Shown here: piece after piece, positions 34,971 to 46,485 of the stretch
Numbering within the stretch: position 1 is the stretch's first letter
How the letters are laid out: each line of letters opens with the position of its first letter
From: Siphonodentalium dalli
Taxonomy: Eukaryota; Mollusca; Scaphopoda; Gadilida; Siphonodentaliidae
Direction: 5' to 3'
Assembly (NCBI GenBank): GCA_032622095.1
Contig: CP136061.1
Coordinates: forward strand, 39,249,797 to 39,313,796
DNA length: 64,000 nucleotides
Program-made: the position numbers and the translations under genes
Notes under the pieces: generated by a model
The model's database searches: none
The model's input: only the letters and a program-made list of their open reading frames with translations
What the model was told of the DNA's origin: nothing

Positions 34971-35819
34971 TTTTTTTTTGTTTAAACATATTTTATTGTA
35001 ATATAATATTACAAACGGGATTGGGGCACAAGTTTTAACAACTTAAATCCGCCCCTCTCCCATTAACATTTTAACATATACAACGTAGATGACGAACATA
35101 ACATATATACAGGATGATGTATGGTGTGGTTGTGATTGCTGTCAGTCCTATCTTGCTTTTGAAATTTCATCTGAGGTAGTCAACATTTGTAACGCAAAGG
35201 AGGATCTCGCCTATATTTGTTAGCGGAGGGGGCCTAATTAAAGCGTTTCGTTGATGAAATGTATGAATAAACAAAATGGAAAAGAATTTCATTGCGTCGA
35301 TTCGATTCTGATGATATCCCTGTGAGTAAGGAGGAAATGTTAGATATTATAAATTGGTGGGCTGCAATCTTATTGAAGAGTTCGCATCTTTCGGTAGCAT
35401 ACAGGGGGCACTCAAAGAAATAATGAAAGGCATCTTCGACTTCGTATCCACATGTGCATTTAGAGGTATCAGAGATAAAATTGTTGTACATATCTGATTT
35501 TAATTCACTACAATAGTTGCGAATTCTGCAGTGTAAAATGCTTAGTTTTCTTGGACCATTAATAAAGAATTGGGGAGGTTTCGTGGGCGGGTCAATTAAT
35601 TTCAAATTCATCTTAAATTCAGGAAGAGTACTTACATTTGTAATAGGCTTTGGTAGTTTATTCCAAGATAACGTACTTTTAGGTAAATAAGAGTTTCTGA
35701 AATGTTCTGTGTGCGAACGGTATGAATAGAATTTGTCAGGTTCGCGCATATCATATCGATTACTGGCAATTTGTCTTGATCGACTGTTCATACTAATGTA
35801 ATCAGATTAACTGGATCTT
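34971..35819 (-). mobile_element. 5'-truncated LINE insertion ending in poly-A (copy 2)
   Basis: Duplicate of 29839-30687 at +5132, with the same T-run and 3' UTR. Confidence 0.65.
35234..35791 (-). pseudogene. LINE reverse transcriptase C-terminal region (remnant 3, copy 2)
   Basis: 185-aa frame identical to 30102-30659: KLP, PPTKPPQFF and the CTCG-EDAFHYFFECP cluster. No difference was seen, which fits a very recent duplication or an assembly artefact. Confidence 0.75.
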
Positions 35820-36451
35820 GATGAAGGTGTTAACTTTTCCTAAACCTTATAATACACCACTAATCAAATTGTATACTGTTAAGAGTTTCCTCACATGCAT
35901 GGTATTGATTGACCAATATTTTTCAACCTTCTTGTGGAAATTAAAAAGTCACTTCCAAATGAAACTAATTTTTGCCAAATGTGAATTATTTTTGCCATTG
36001 TCAAATTTGTCAAGTGGCACGCGAACTGTGGTCATATATTTTGCTAACGAGCATACAATTAGGCTCACAATATCAAAACCATCGTATATTTAGAAGTTTC
36101 ACAAAATGGGTCATTTGCGTCAGATCGTTTCAGGTCAATAAGACGATCCAGTCTAAATTATAATGACACACATTAACATATAATTAAACGATCTTGTTTG
36201 GTGAAGTAGCTTATTTATTTGGACCCATCAATAGTGGGATCGAGACCGTTGTTCAAACTTGATGTACAAAATATCCATTCACGAGATTATTGCCTTCAAC
36301 TATCATAGTGTCACATGTTGTGTTAACGAGCATGCAATTAGGCTCAACGATAACATATTCATCGTACATTAAGAAGTTGCACACAATGGGTCACTTACGT
36401 CAGGTCGATTTAGGTCGATAAGACGGTCCAGTCTAAATTATAATGCCACAC

Positions 36452-36797
36452 ATTAACATATAATAAGTGTGGTGAGCCAGTCTGATGCAGTATCTTATCA
36501 ATTTGAACGCATCAATAGATGGATCGAAACACTTTGTTAAAAATATTAAGTTCTTGTTCTTACATAATATAACTCGGTTAAGCGGTTGCCTGCATCTCTC
36601 GATATATTTTTCTTCCTGCGTCTAGTATTTTTCCACGTAAATGTTCGTGAACCACACTGTTAAAAAACATATGTATTCCTACAGCACATTGTGCTATCAA
36701 TTCTTTGAAGGACGGTACGTAATTATATTATACATCAAATTGTTGTAATTTTACATCAAGTGTGCAATCAAATCTGGTAGAATTCCCTCCTTGGAAT
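36452..36797. other. No gene; short acactgttaaaaaa-type repeat word
   Basis: Near 36650 ccacactgttaaaaaacata and cctacagcacattgtgc recall words at 19180-19205 and 40080-40135, so a dispersed short element is likely. Nothing coding seen. Confidence 0.4.
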
Positions 36798-37452
36798 TTA
36801 AAGGGGTACTGTTCACAGGGATAGACATTTTTTTTATTTACTCCCATTGAAATAACTTTCAAGTTAGACTGTGTTCGTGTTATATGAGTTTCGTATAAAC
36901 CTAATTTAGCGAAGAAAAATATTGATTTTGGAAACGAAAATATTACGATTTCAAACTACGCGCCATGTTTTTGACCTTCACCGGAGAAGACTCAGGTCGC
37001 AGGAAGAACCGGAAGTTCATTGTTCACAGCTTCAATTGATGCCTTCAATCTCTTCCATCGAACAATCTCACTCCCTATAAAAATACTTGACGCTTTATGA
37101 CTCTTGTTTCTTTCTCCTTTTTTTCCGAATCGGTTATAGCGGGCCTTTCTTTTGCAGGTAACATGTTTTGTTTGCAACTCAATAATGTTCGCAAACGGCC
37201 GTCGATAAAAGACACGCAACAGATACTATTTCAAGAACGGTAACTCGTACTGGCATAATTCTCCATTTTATGACTACAGCCATAAATTAATTTATATTAA
37301 ATAATTCAATTTTACTTTTGTGATAGCCTGTTAACCGGAACGTTTTCAGTAGACATCGTCGACTCAAATTAGTTATTTTAAAATATAATATTGATATTAG
37401 ATCGCTATTGTCACCGGGAATTTATTGAAATTGGGGTACAGTACCCCTTTAA
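36798..37452. mobile_element. TTAA-bounded MITE-like element, 655 bp (second TTAA family)
   Basis: Perfect 15-bp terminal inverted repeats, TTAAAGGGGTACTGT at 36798 and ACAGTACCCCTTTAA ending at 37452, so both ends carry TTAA. The 75-aa minus-strand ORF inside (36992-37219, basic, with an IFIGSEIVRWKRLK segment) matches no domain I can name with confidence. TTAA ends suggest piggyBac-type movement, but an empty site was not found. Confidence 0.65.
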
Positions 37453-37865
37453 TATTATCGTGATTCAAACATTACGACGTGAAAATTCAATATGATGTTT
37501 ATCGGCGACAATATTATATACGGCGATCACTCCATACAGTAGGACTGAATCTTACCCTGCTGATATTTATTATATATTATTTATCCGGCATTCATTGTCT
37601 GTTATACGTATATACGTATAGTACGAATTAGCGTGAGTACAAAACTTAATAGTGTAACTCCATTTTGTATTTCACGATTCGTATTTGATCGTAATATTTG
37701 GCGTAAATTGTTGTTTTTTGGGAACCTATTACCTATTCGATTGTGGACAGTTGTAAAGACGGTTTGAGTTCGGTTCCTTTGATAATCGGACAAGTTTAAA
37801 TTCTTCGAAAATCGACTTAATCATTGACAATTTACACTAAGAGATTCATCAATTTCATGCAAACA
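37453..37865. other. No recognisable gene
   Basis: AT-rich intronic sequence without exon signals or a clear repeat. Confidence 0.45.
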
Positions 37866-38530
37866 TGGCATGATCCAGGGTCTCACGTCATTCAGACTTC
37901 AGTGCCGTGTTGACTGACAGTTGTGACTAGTATAAAAACAGTAGCGTATATCCTGACACATGAGGATACAGGTACAATTAACACGAGCTTCGATGTCAAC
38001 CAATAGTGACAATAATAACAACAACAACTCAACGAGCAGCCATTTATATTAAATGAAAATGCAGTTGACAGGTTGACAGTGTTCAGGATCTAATTCAACA
38101 AGTGATTGTTTCAAAGCACATCACCCCACATCCATGTACAATTACAAGAGAGGATATACATGTACTGTGTGCACCAGTGTAATTCACAAGAGATTCGTGG
38201 CAAACATGGTCTCACTTCATTCAGACGTCAGTGCTGTGTTGACTATTGTGACTTAGTATCAAAACACTGGCACATTTACGGACACTGGGGATACAGGTAC
38301 AATTAACACAGGCTTCGCTGTCAACCAATAGTGAAAATAATAGCAACAACAACAACAACTCAACGAGCAGCTATTTCTATTATAATGTTGAAAATGCAGT
38401 TGACAGTGTTCAGTATCTGATTCAAGTAATTGTTTCAAAGCACATCATCCCACATGCATGTAAATTTACAAGAGAGGATATACATGTATTGCACTACTGT
38501 GTGCACCAGTGTACCGGTAATTCACAAGAA
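37866..38530. repeat. Tandem duplication of about 330 bp, 2 copies
   Basis: Copy 1 from about 37866 and copy 2 from about 38200 share tctcac-tcattcagac, gatacaggtacaattaacac, gtcaaccaatagtga, aacaacaactcaacgagcag, tttcaaagcacatca and acaagagaggatatacatgt in the same order with moderate divergence. Confidence 0.85.
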
Positions 38531-38667
38531 CTTCAAAGTACATAAACAATGAACTGACGCCACACAACTTTACAATTACTCCGACCAATTCATCCTGTAT
38601 TCATCAATTTTCATTGAAACGTGTGGATATGAGACATTGTCATCATTGTCATTATAGTGTATATATA

Positions 38668-39185
38668 CAGTACCAGTCAAAAGAAGTTGTATAATAGTAC
38701 GGTATATATAAAGCTGTTTAAGCACGCTATTTTCACACTCAATATTGCAATAATATTGCAAGTGGAAACGCTTATAAGCATGTCGCCTGTGATATTATTG
38801 CAATATTTTGCACTAAGTATCTCAATATTTTGCGCGTAATATTGCAACATCTTGCGCTCAAAATTGTGACATTTTCAATAAATTTTTTGCTTCTTCTATA
38901 TTGTTTATTGTATAAATAGAGACAATGTTTTAGATATGTTTATAATTATAGTTGTATATGCTATATGTACACTATATGCACAGTATTTATCTAATATTAT
39001 ATAAATATAACACTATCGGGTCTGTATGAAATTTAGCGCGCTTAGTATCGCAATATTTTGCATTGAATATTGCAATAATATGCGGGACTGGTATTGTGCT
39101 ATAATCACACGTTTTTCTAAATTGAGCTCCCTCAATATCACAAAGAAGGCGCGCCTAAAAATACCACTTCTTCTGACTGGTACAG
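38668..39185. mobile_element. Tc1/mariner-like MITE, 518 bp, TA target site
   Basis: Ends are CAGTACCAGTCAAAAGAAG at the left and CTTCTTCTGACTGGTACAG at the right, flanked by TA on each side (38666-38667, 39186-39187). The CAGT-starting termini and TA duplication are classic Tc1/mariner traits. The inside is full of caatattgcaataatattgc-type short palindromes in both halves and has no transposase frame. Confidence 0.72.
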
Positions 39186-39238
39186 TATTGTCATGATGTA
39201 CGGATTCACCTGTTAAAACAAAAACTGTGTTTACAAGT

Positions 39239-39705
39239 GACTGGACAATTTCATGCCTTATACATGTACATGTATACATGTTACCAAAAAGTATGCCATT
39301 ATGATATTTCACTTTTATATGTACATATATTTGAGTTCTAACTGTGTAGCTTTCTTTTTTATGGCTTAAAAGCGCATGCCGATTCATGTTTTAGAATGGT
39401 CGAAATTAGTATTACTCATAACTGAATATTGATGGGTTGGCTTATTTTTATTTACAGCCATATCTATACAGTAGTTAGTGAAAGTGTTTCAAAGCGAACA
39501 CATTACGCGTGCGCAGCCTTTTCCGGAAAAAATTCCATGAGGCAGATAACAAGCTTGATCCTCTGCAAACTGCAAAGTTTCATAAGTATCGTAAACTATG
39601 ATCATAACATAAGAGCTACCGGTAAGATGTATTTTTTAGTCATGAATAATACTAGTTTCGACCATTCAAAAACATATGAATCGTAATGCCTATCGGGAAA
39701 TCATA
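39239..39705. repeat. Dispersed repeat with an empty TTAA site and an internal inverted repeat
   Basis: 39239-39430 is the paralogue of the MITE-interrupted copy at 19611-20180 and has a single TTAA at 39366. In addition 39378-39415 (gattcatgttttagaatggt, cgaaattagtatta) is inverted at about 39645-39690 (aatactagtttcgaccattc, aaaaacatatgaatc), so this is probably itself a foldback element. Confidence 0.65.
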
Positions 39706-39889
39706 TTTTCACCATGGCAACCTGGCTAATTATACATGTATAGTAAATTAGCAAATAAAGAGCAAAACATTGGTGTTGACCCATGAAAAATACCATTGGT
39801 CTGACCTTTATTAGTTATGGTCTTGATATTAATTAAAGGGTGCTGAACCGTATGTTAAACATTCAAATGTTGGCAGCGATATTGCGTAA

Positions 39890-40140
39890 TTCAGGTCAAC
39901 ATCCTATGATTTTACGGAGTGGGTAGTTTATCATTTTAAAGGAAGTTCCGTAATTTTACAGAAGGTGTCAATTAAAAAAATTTACGGAAGTTCCGTTAAT
40001 TTAGGTTAATATCCTGTGATTTTACGGAGTGGGAAGTTTATCATTTTGAAAGAAGTTCCGTATTTTACAGCAAATGTGATGGCAGCAAAGTTACCAGCAC
40101 ATTGTGCCGTAAAATTAAGGATATTTTTTAACAGTGCAGG
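39890..40140. repeat. Two-copy repeat, atcctrtgattttacggagtgg family
   Basis: cctatgattttacggagtgg at about 39902 and cctgtgattttacggagtgg at about 40011 are each followed by aagtttatcattttraar and gaagttccgtaa/tattttacag. Related to the 20430-20610 stretch. The ORF at 40016-40261 is not supported. 40262-41380 shows nothing recognisable. Confidence 0.65.
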
Positions 40141-41388
40141 CTATAATATTCGTGTAGCCAAAGATAATGTTTGTGATATTTGGCACGCTTCCAAAACACA
40201 ACACTGCTTACTTCTCAAGAAAACGAATAATAACAAACAATGGATTTACTCGAACTCATAAACCGACGAGTACACTGGATAACGATATAAGCTTTCAGTA
40301 TTCGTTAGTTCTAACATATTATTGAAGGGGTCTATATATCTCCTCATAAACACATGGTATATAGTTTCCGGGGTATAACATAATAAATATGAGTCGCAGA
40401 CACCTGTCCGGAAACGCTTCTAACAAATAATATTGATTTTATACCGATATGTTCTTATATCATGCGATAATCAAGTGGGAGATCTTTTCGTTATTACTTT
40501 AACTTTTTTAGAGTTATGCCGCATTCCGAACGAACGCGATCCGTAAAATGTCCCAAATTGATTGTATGTATATTATACCAGAAAATTCTAAATAATATCA
40601 ATATTAATTGATTAGAAGCGTTTCAAGACAATGGGTATTCGTTTCGTATTTATTATTTTATACCCATGAAACTAAATAAAACATGTTATAGGAAGAGATA
40701 GACTCCATTTAAGCTAGAGTCAGCTTATTGAATAGCTAGGTGGAGTGGTGTTTGATCGGCATTTTTTTTTATATTAATGACATTTTGAATCATAAGTATG
40801 TAATATTTAGCTTTTTTTATTTGATCGGAGCGTCAGTTATATGTTATACGACTGTATCTAAACTTTTATATAGTCCAACAACAAAGTAATTTGGTCGTAT
40901 AACATCAACATAATTATCGCAGCACAGCAGCGAATATAATAAACCACATAAAGATCGTCCATAAAATTGAAATTTGCATTTCATTTAAGCATATCTCAAA
41001 CGGGTAAACGAATATCTGGCGATTGACTATTTCAAAAACAAAGTAATGAATGACCCCCTGACTGCTCTAATTTTCCTACAAGTAACAGGTGAGTGCTAAT
41101 CAGTGGGCATGTGACACACAGGTCTCACGCACATACACACTGACACACATTTCAGTTAACCCATTACAAGCTGAAATAACAATGCAAGACGCGCACAAGT
41201 ATCATGATACATAAAAAGCAGTTTACTAAAACAGATACAAACAGCACCTATAACATATAAAACACACCATTTCTCCCCCCAACAAAATGTTACAATTGAT
41301 TATAAATGCAGAAATCTTAACACAATTTCAATCCGAACAAATCAATTTGGAGACAACCCATCATTCGTGATCCACTTGTGACAGGAAA

Positions 41389-41815
41389 GTACCTACTACC
41401 ACATGTTCTATAGTACCTACTACCACATGTTCTATAGTACCTACTACCACATGTTCTATAGTACCTACTACCACATGTTCTATAGTACCTACTACCACAT
41501 GTTCTATAGTACCTACTACCACATGTTCTATAGTACCTACTACCACATGTTCTATAGTACCTACTACCACATGTTCTATAGTACCTACTACCACATGTTC
41601 TGTTCTATCTGATTAAGTACCTACTACCACATGTTCTATACTATCTGATTAAGTACCTACTACCACATGTTCTATACTATCTCCTACTACCACATGTTCT
41701 ATACTATCTCATACTACCACATGTTCTATACTATCTGATTAAGTACCTACTACCACATGTTCTGTTCTATCTGATTAAGTACCTACTACCACATGTTCTG
41801 TTCTATCTGATTAAG
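41389..41815. repeat. 24-bp minisatellite grading into a 36-bp variant
   Basis: About nine near-perfect units of agtacctactaccacatgtt plus ctat to about 41600, then units extended by an actatctgatta insert, some shortened to ctcctactaccac. Frames open on both strands because 24 is divisible by 3. 41816-42370 shows nothing else. Confidence 0.93.
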
Positions 41816-42370
41816 TGCAGAAAGGTACAAATGTGACGACCGCTTAGGAAATCTTAAAATAAAGTGCTAGCAACTAATGAAGCTGTCTGGTGTCATTTCG
41901 ACATTTTCAAAAATTTGAGTTACAATTTAACAACTGTTTCACATTATTTGTTTTGGCTATTCAAACTTTACGTCGGTATGCAAGATCCATATATATTTTC
42001 CAAATTTAGGTAAACCGCCCCTGGACCATACCTGTAAACATTGGGCATCAGAACCATAAACACATTCTCATTTATTTAGTATGTCATGCAGCTACCTTCC
42101 TCTTTTATCACGATATGCATTCACCTAGTTTATACACTTGTATTAAAAATATATGTATGACGACAGAACAATCAGCCGTTTAATTATTCTGTATTCATTT
42201 GCTGAGTTGTAAATAGCCGTGGGTTCACGCCTTCCGGTTGTCAGTCATTATTTTAAGTTACTCGATCCGAAGTCAACTTTGCCAAAATTGGCATAAAACA
42301 TAAAACACTTAGTACCAAAAGTTCTTTTATATCTTATTTAGAAAAGATCCACGTGTGATTTTAGTATATT

Positions 42371-42840
42371 TTAACCCTTTCAGTGCCAGGTCCGATTTTT
42401 GTATCAACCCATATACCCTGTGCCAATGCATTCTCTTATATATGCGAGTCGACCATATGTCGCCTCGCATATATAAGAGAATGCATTGGCCTAACAATTT
42501 TTCATCATTTGTTATTATTTTTTACAATTTTAATATTTTTTTCTTATATTCTTTAACAGACTTATTTTGTAGGTTTAGTGCCAGGAAATCTTACGTTTTT
42601 CATGGGCATCAAAATTATTACTATGAATACTTGGTGATAGTTTTGAGTTACAACATGCCCCTAAGGTTTTATCCAGTTTGTTTTTAAATTCGCTATAGCA
42701 TGCTTAAGCATACCCAAAAAAATTCAACCCCAAAAAAAAAAAGTTCTAAAAAAAAAAAAAAAAAAAAATATTTTTTAAATATGTTTTTAGGGCCGATTTT
42801 ACAGACCGTAAATTAGGGCCGATGGCACTGAAAGGGTTAA
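42371..42840. mobile_element. TTAA-flanked MITE, third TTAA family (CAGTGCCA termini), one palindrome
   Basis: TTAA at 42371 and 42837 with inverted ends CCCTTTCAGTGCCA and TGGCACTGAAAGGG. It contains one complete gccaatgcattctctt palindrome in the same ccctgtgcc context as the other families, then A-rich sequence. The termini beyond CCCTTT differ from the CCCTTTACCCAACA family. Confidence 0.8.
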
Positions 42841-42954
42841 AGAAATGTCATCAACCCTTTCGATACTAAATATATTCTCCCAGTGATTTATATGTGTGCA
42901 AAGGTGATAAAAGCAGACGACATATAACTAAAAGTGCAAGAGGAACCTTAAGTA

Positions 42955-43320
42955 TTAGCCCTTTACCCAACAGAACGGCCCTGTGCCAATGCATTCTCTT
43001 ATATATGCGAGTCGACCATAGGTCGCCTCGCATATATAAGAGAATGCATTGGCTTAACACATTAAAAATTATAAAATTGTTAAAGAATGTAAGAAAAAAT
43101 GGTAAAAAGCCAATGCATTCTCTTATATATGCGAGGCGACCTATGGTCGACTCGCATATATAAGAGAATGCATTGGCACAGGGCATAACTGTAACTATCA
43201 CAATGTGGTCAAGGAGCCGGTTCCAATGATATCCATATTTGTATGGTTCTATTGAGACAGACCGAATATATTTTAGGCTGTTGAAGCTTTATTTGGCCGG
43301 TTTGTTGGGTAAAGGGTTAA
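42955..43320. mobile_element. TTAA MITE (piggyBac-like), copy 4, opposite orientation
   Basis: Left end TTAG-CCCTTTACCCAACA (TTAA mutated) and right end TGTTGGGTAAAGGG-TTAA. The unique part (gatatccatatttgtatggt, ggctgttgaagctttatttg) now lies on the right, so the element is inverted relative to copies 1-3. Both palindromes are intact. The 68-bp satellite starts almost directly after it. Confidence 0.85.
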
Positions 43321-43359
43321 GTATTAAAGACATTTGGAATCACATGAGGGAAATGTTTG

Positions 43360-44255
43360 GATAATAAGTTCGTCATCAATGATGCTTTTGTATACAGAGG
43401 GTTAAACTCATTACCTGAATAATTCCTATGGGATAACTACTCATCAATGACGCTTTAGTATAGAACGGTTTAAACTTATTATCTGAACATTTCATATGGG
43501 TTAACTACTCATCAATGATGAGTTAGTATAGAAAAGGTTAAACTTATTATCTGAACATTCCCTATCGGATAACTACTCACCAATGATGCTTTAGTATAGA
43601 AATGGTTAAACTTATTATTGGAACAGTAACTATGGGATAACTAGTCGTCAATGATGCTTTAATATAGAAAGGGTTAACTTATTATCTGAACATTTCCTAT
43701 GGGATAACTACTCATCAATGATGCTTTAGTATAGAACGGGTTAAACTTATTATCTGAAAATTTCCTATGGGATAACTACTCATCAATGATGCTTTAGTAT
43801 AGAAAGGGTTAAACTTTTTAACTGAACATTTCCTATGGGATAACTACTCATCAATGATGCTTTAGTATAGAACGGGTTAAACTTATTATCTGAACATTTC
43901 CTGTGGGATAACTACTCATCAATGATGCTTTATTATAGAAAGGGTTAAACATGTTATCTGAATATTTCCTATGGGATAACTACTCATTAATGATGCTTTA
44001 TTCTAGAACGGGTTAAACATATTATCTGAGCATTTCCTGTGGGATAACTTCTCATCAATGATGCTTTAGTATATAAAGGGTTAAACTTATTTGTACATTT
44101 CCTATGTGATAACTACTCATAAATTATGCTTTATTATAGAAAGGGTTAAACATATTTTCTGAACATTTCCTATGGGATAACTACTTATTAATGGTGCTTT
44201 AGTCTAGGACCGGTTAAACATATTATCTGAACATTTCCTATGGGATATCTACTCA
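43360..44255. repeat. 68-bp satellite, about 13 copies
   Basis: The unit is tcatcaatgatgctttagta, tagaaagggttaaacttatt, atctgaacatttcctatggg, ataactac. Its reverse complement is recognisably the monomer of the 57.7-59.3-kb array. Period 68 is not a multiple of 3, so no ORF runs through. Confidence 0.93.
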
Positions 44256-45500
44256 TCTCCCCGTGTGTCCCCGGGATAGAATATGCCTACTGACCCGCCC
44301 CACTGCGAGGGGTAAAAATTATCCTAATATGACACCCTGTTTGCCGTGGGGTGCATCCCGTGAGGTGTGGTGTAAGAGTCCTGGATGTTCTAGGGCGGTT
44401 GTATCACGTGATGCATAGACCTGCGGATACGACTAATCTCATGATCATCTTTGGTCCTACATCACTTCAAGACTGGTGGTTGAGTTGATCCGGCTCAATC
44501 AATCGGCTAGTCACGCCTCTCCAGTGTTTTCTGATTCATTTTTTGCGATATATTGTATTGCTCGTCGGATGTTTGAAGTATTGTTTTCTGTTTGTTCATG
44601 TATGATTTTTCTGTTCTTTCTTGTCTCTGTTGAGTTCGTCCTGATGATTGTTGAGTGTTGAATCATGTATTCACGCCTGTCTCACTGTGGAGAGGTACAG
44701 AGAGGCTGATATATGCAGTGGCTAAACGGGTCACCGCTTCACCTATGTACCAGTATTTGGCCCGACCTGAATTTGGAAGGTAGTCCACGGCGGCTGTTGT
44801 GCTAGTTGTCTCTATTTTTGCTTTTTGTATGGCAACTCAAACAAAAACAACGTCTTGCTCGTCAGAATGATTAATCGCCAAATCCCAAGGATGCTGTGGT
44901 ATTCCCTCAGTACTTGGTTCTTGGCATTGACCCAAATGTGAAAAGACCTATTTTTGTCATTGACAAAACACTACAAAGCATTGCTGGACAATTGAAATAT
45001 GTTAAACAAATCAGGACTGAGCCAATAAGTGGCTCTCTCTTGATTGAATGCTCAACGAAAGTTCAATATGATGCTCTGCTGCAGACTACAGTAAACAACT
45101 ATTGCACAAACACCAGTATTTGTTACTCATCACAAGACATTAAATAGTAGCAGAGCTGTGTTGTGGTTCCGCGATATAGCTGATTCTACGGAATCAGAAA
45201 TATTGGCAGAGTTGGCACCACAGGGAGTTACATGTCCGTCGATTTATAAAAACTGTTGTTGGTATTCGACTATTCGAGTTCCTCTGAATAGTTATCTTCT
45301 GACCTGCAATCGGTGCGAACATCCACCGACATTTTTTGGATATATGAAGGTAGATATAAGTACCTATGTTCCAATTCCATTACGATGTTTTAAATGCCAG
45401 GGATATGGCCATTGTATATGAACATTGTAGAATTAAAGAAACCATTTGTGCATGATGTTCTGTTTCTGGGCATGATCACTTGAAAATGACGCGAAATTCG
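44256..45500 (+). pseudogene. LINE ORF1 (gag-like, zinc-knuckle) remnant with 5' region
   Basis: About 570 nt of leader-like sequence precedes a possible original ATG at 44829. Shifted frames then read DAVVFPQYLVLGIDPNVKRP (about 44887), SRAVLWFRDIADSTESEIL (about 45146) and a zinc knuckle CFKCQGYGH (about 45393). A second knuckle-like piece CSVSGHD follows after stops (about 45455). This order matches the nucleic-acid-binding ORF1 of jockey-like and related non-LTR elements. At least three frame changes or stops break it. It lies in the sense orientation in intron 1. Whether it belongs to the same family as the RT remnants is unknown. Confidence 0.6.
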
Positions 45501-45503
45501 CTT

Positions 45504-45695
45504 TCTTTTTGTTATCCACAACTATAACCAGTGATGGGTGAATGAAATTACGAAATTATTGAAATTACATTTGTTGATCATTTCATCTGTTCTTGATTTT
45601 CTTTTTGTTATCCACAACTATAACCAGTGATGGGTGAATGAAATTACGAAATTATTGAAATTACATTTGTTGATCATTTCATCTGTTCTTGATTT
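45504..45695. repeat. 96-bp tandem duplication, 2 copies
   Basis: ctttttgttatccacaacta starts at about 45505 and 45601 and runs through aaattacgaaattattgaaa and catttcatctgttcttgatt in both copies without a difference that I can see. Confidence 0.92.
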
Positions 45696-46344
45696 TCTAA
45701 CTGATTAAACTAGAGTAGAATTGCGTCAATTTCGTTTTACAGGATGTATCGAATACGAGTTAAAAACAATTCTGGCGTTCGATTGGCGTATAATATTTCA
45801 AATTTCAAATAAATGTACAAATTCAAGAAATATAATACCCATAGCATGTACAAATGTGTGTTTTCCATAATAGTCTAAAATGCGTTCGTCTCCAAATAAT
45901 GGCTAAAAATTGTGGCTGTGTGTTGGCTTTTATTAGCCTTTAAATTTTGTTCATACAGTGGGGTAGTGTGGAAAACGTATGTTGAACAATTGAAAAGGGT
46001 GTCTCGGAAGGTTGGTCTTTGCGACATTGTTCATCGCGCACTTCGGTACTCGGGAATTTAGTGCGGTGATGGCCAAATGTTAACAATGAAGCCTATGGAC
46101 ACATATAGTTCCTTCTAATCAAAATATATTGCAATGTAAACATTGTGTCTATAACCGAATTTTTAGATTATTCTATTTCACGTTATAACTTTTAAATCGG
46201 GACTAGTCGACTTAACAATTGATCAACGGGTCGATTATTCGTAACATGTTAATACTCAATGCAACATTGTCCTAACATATGCATCTCATGAAGGCAGGCG
46301 ATTTCAGTTAATTTACTATTTAACCGGGAGGATAATTTTTGTAG

Positions 46345-46485
46345 GTGATCGAAATACAGTAACGACAACAACAACGACAACAACGACAACCACAACGACA
46401 ACAACAACGACAACAACAACGACAACAACGACAACCACAACGACGACGACAACAACAACCCCAACGACAACAACGACGACACCAG
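46345..46485 (+). CDS. Lectin-like gene exon 2: Thr-rich mucin-like linker
   Basis: The acceptor ataatttttgtag precedes 46345. In phase 1 the exon reads G-DRNTV followed by a run of 33 Thr codons, Pro, six Thr, Pro, and ends CCAG|GTTGGT at 46485. All Thr codons are ACA, ACG or ACC in an irregular mix, so this is more than a simple triplet microsatellite. Length 141 nt keeps the phase. Such Thr/Pro tracts are usually heavily O-glycosylated stalks between extracellular modules. The minus strand shows only the low-complexity shadow (Leu/Ser). Assignment depends on the matching phases of exons 1 and 3. Confidence 0.72.

Larger units (their letters stand above)
31320..36451. repeat. Tandem segmental duplication, copy 2 (5132 bp)
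   Basis: Begins gtcaaggtcaaattgaaggt directly after ...ccacac of copy 1 and ends ...ataatgccacac at 36451, after which the sequence continues attaacatataataag. Contents repeat copy 1 at +5132 downstream of the C-run (31461-31483, 23 nt). Confidence 0.93.
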
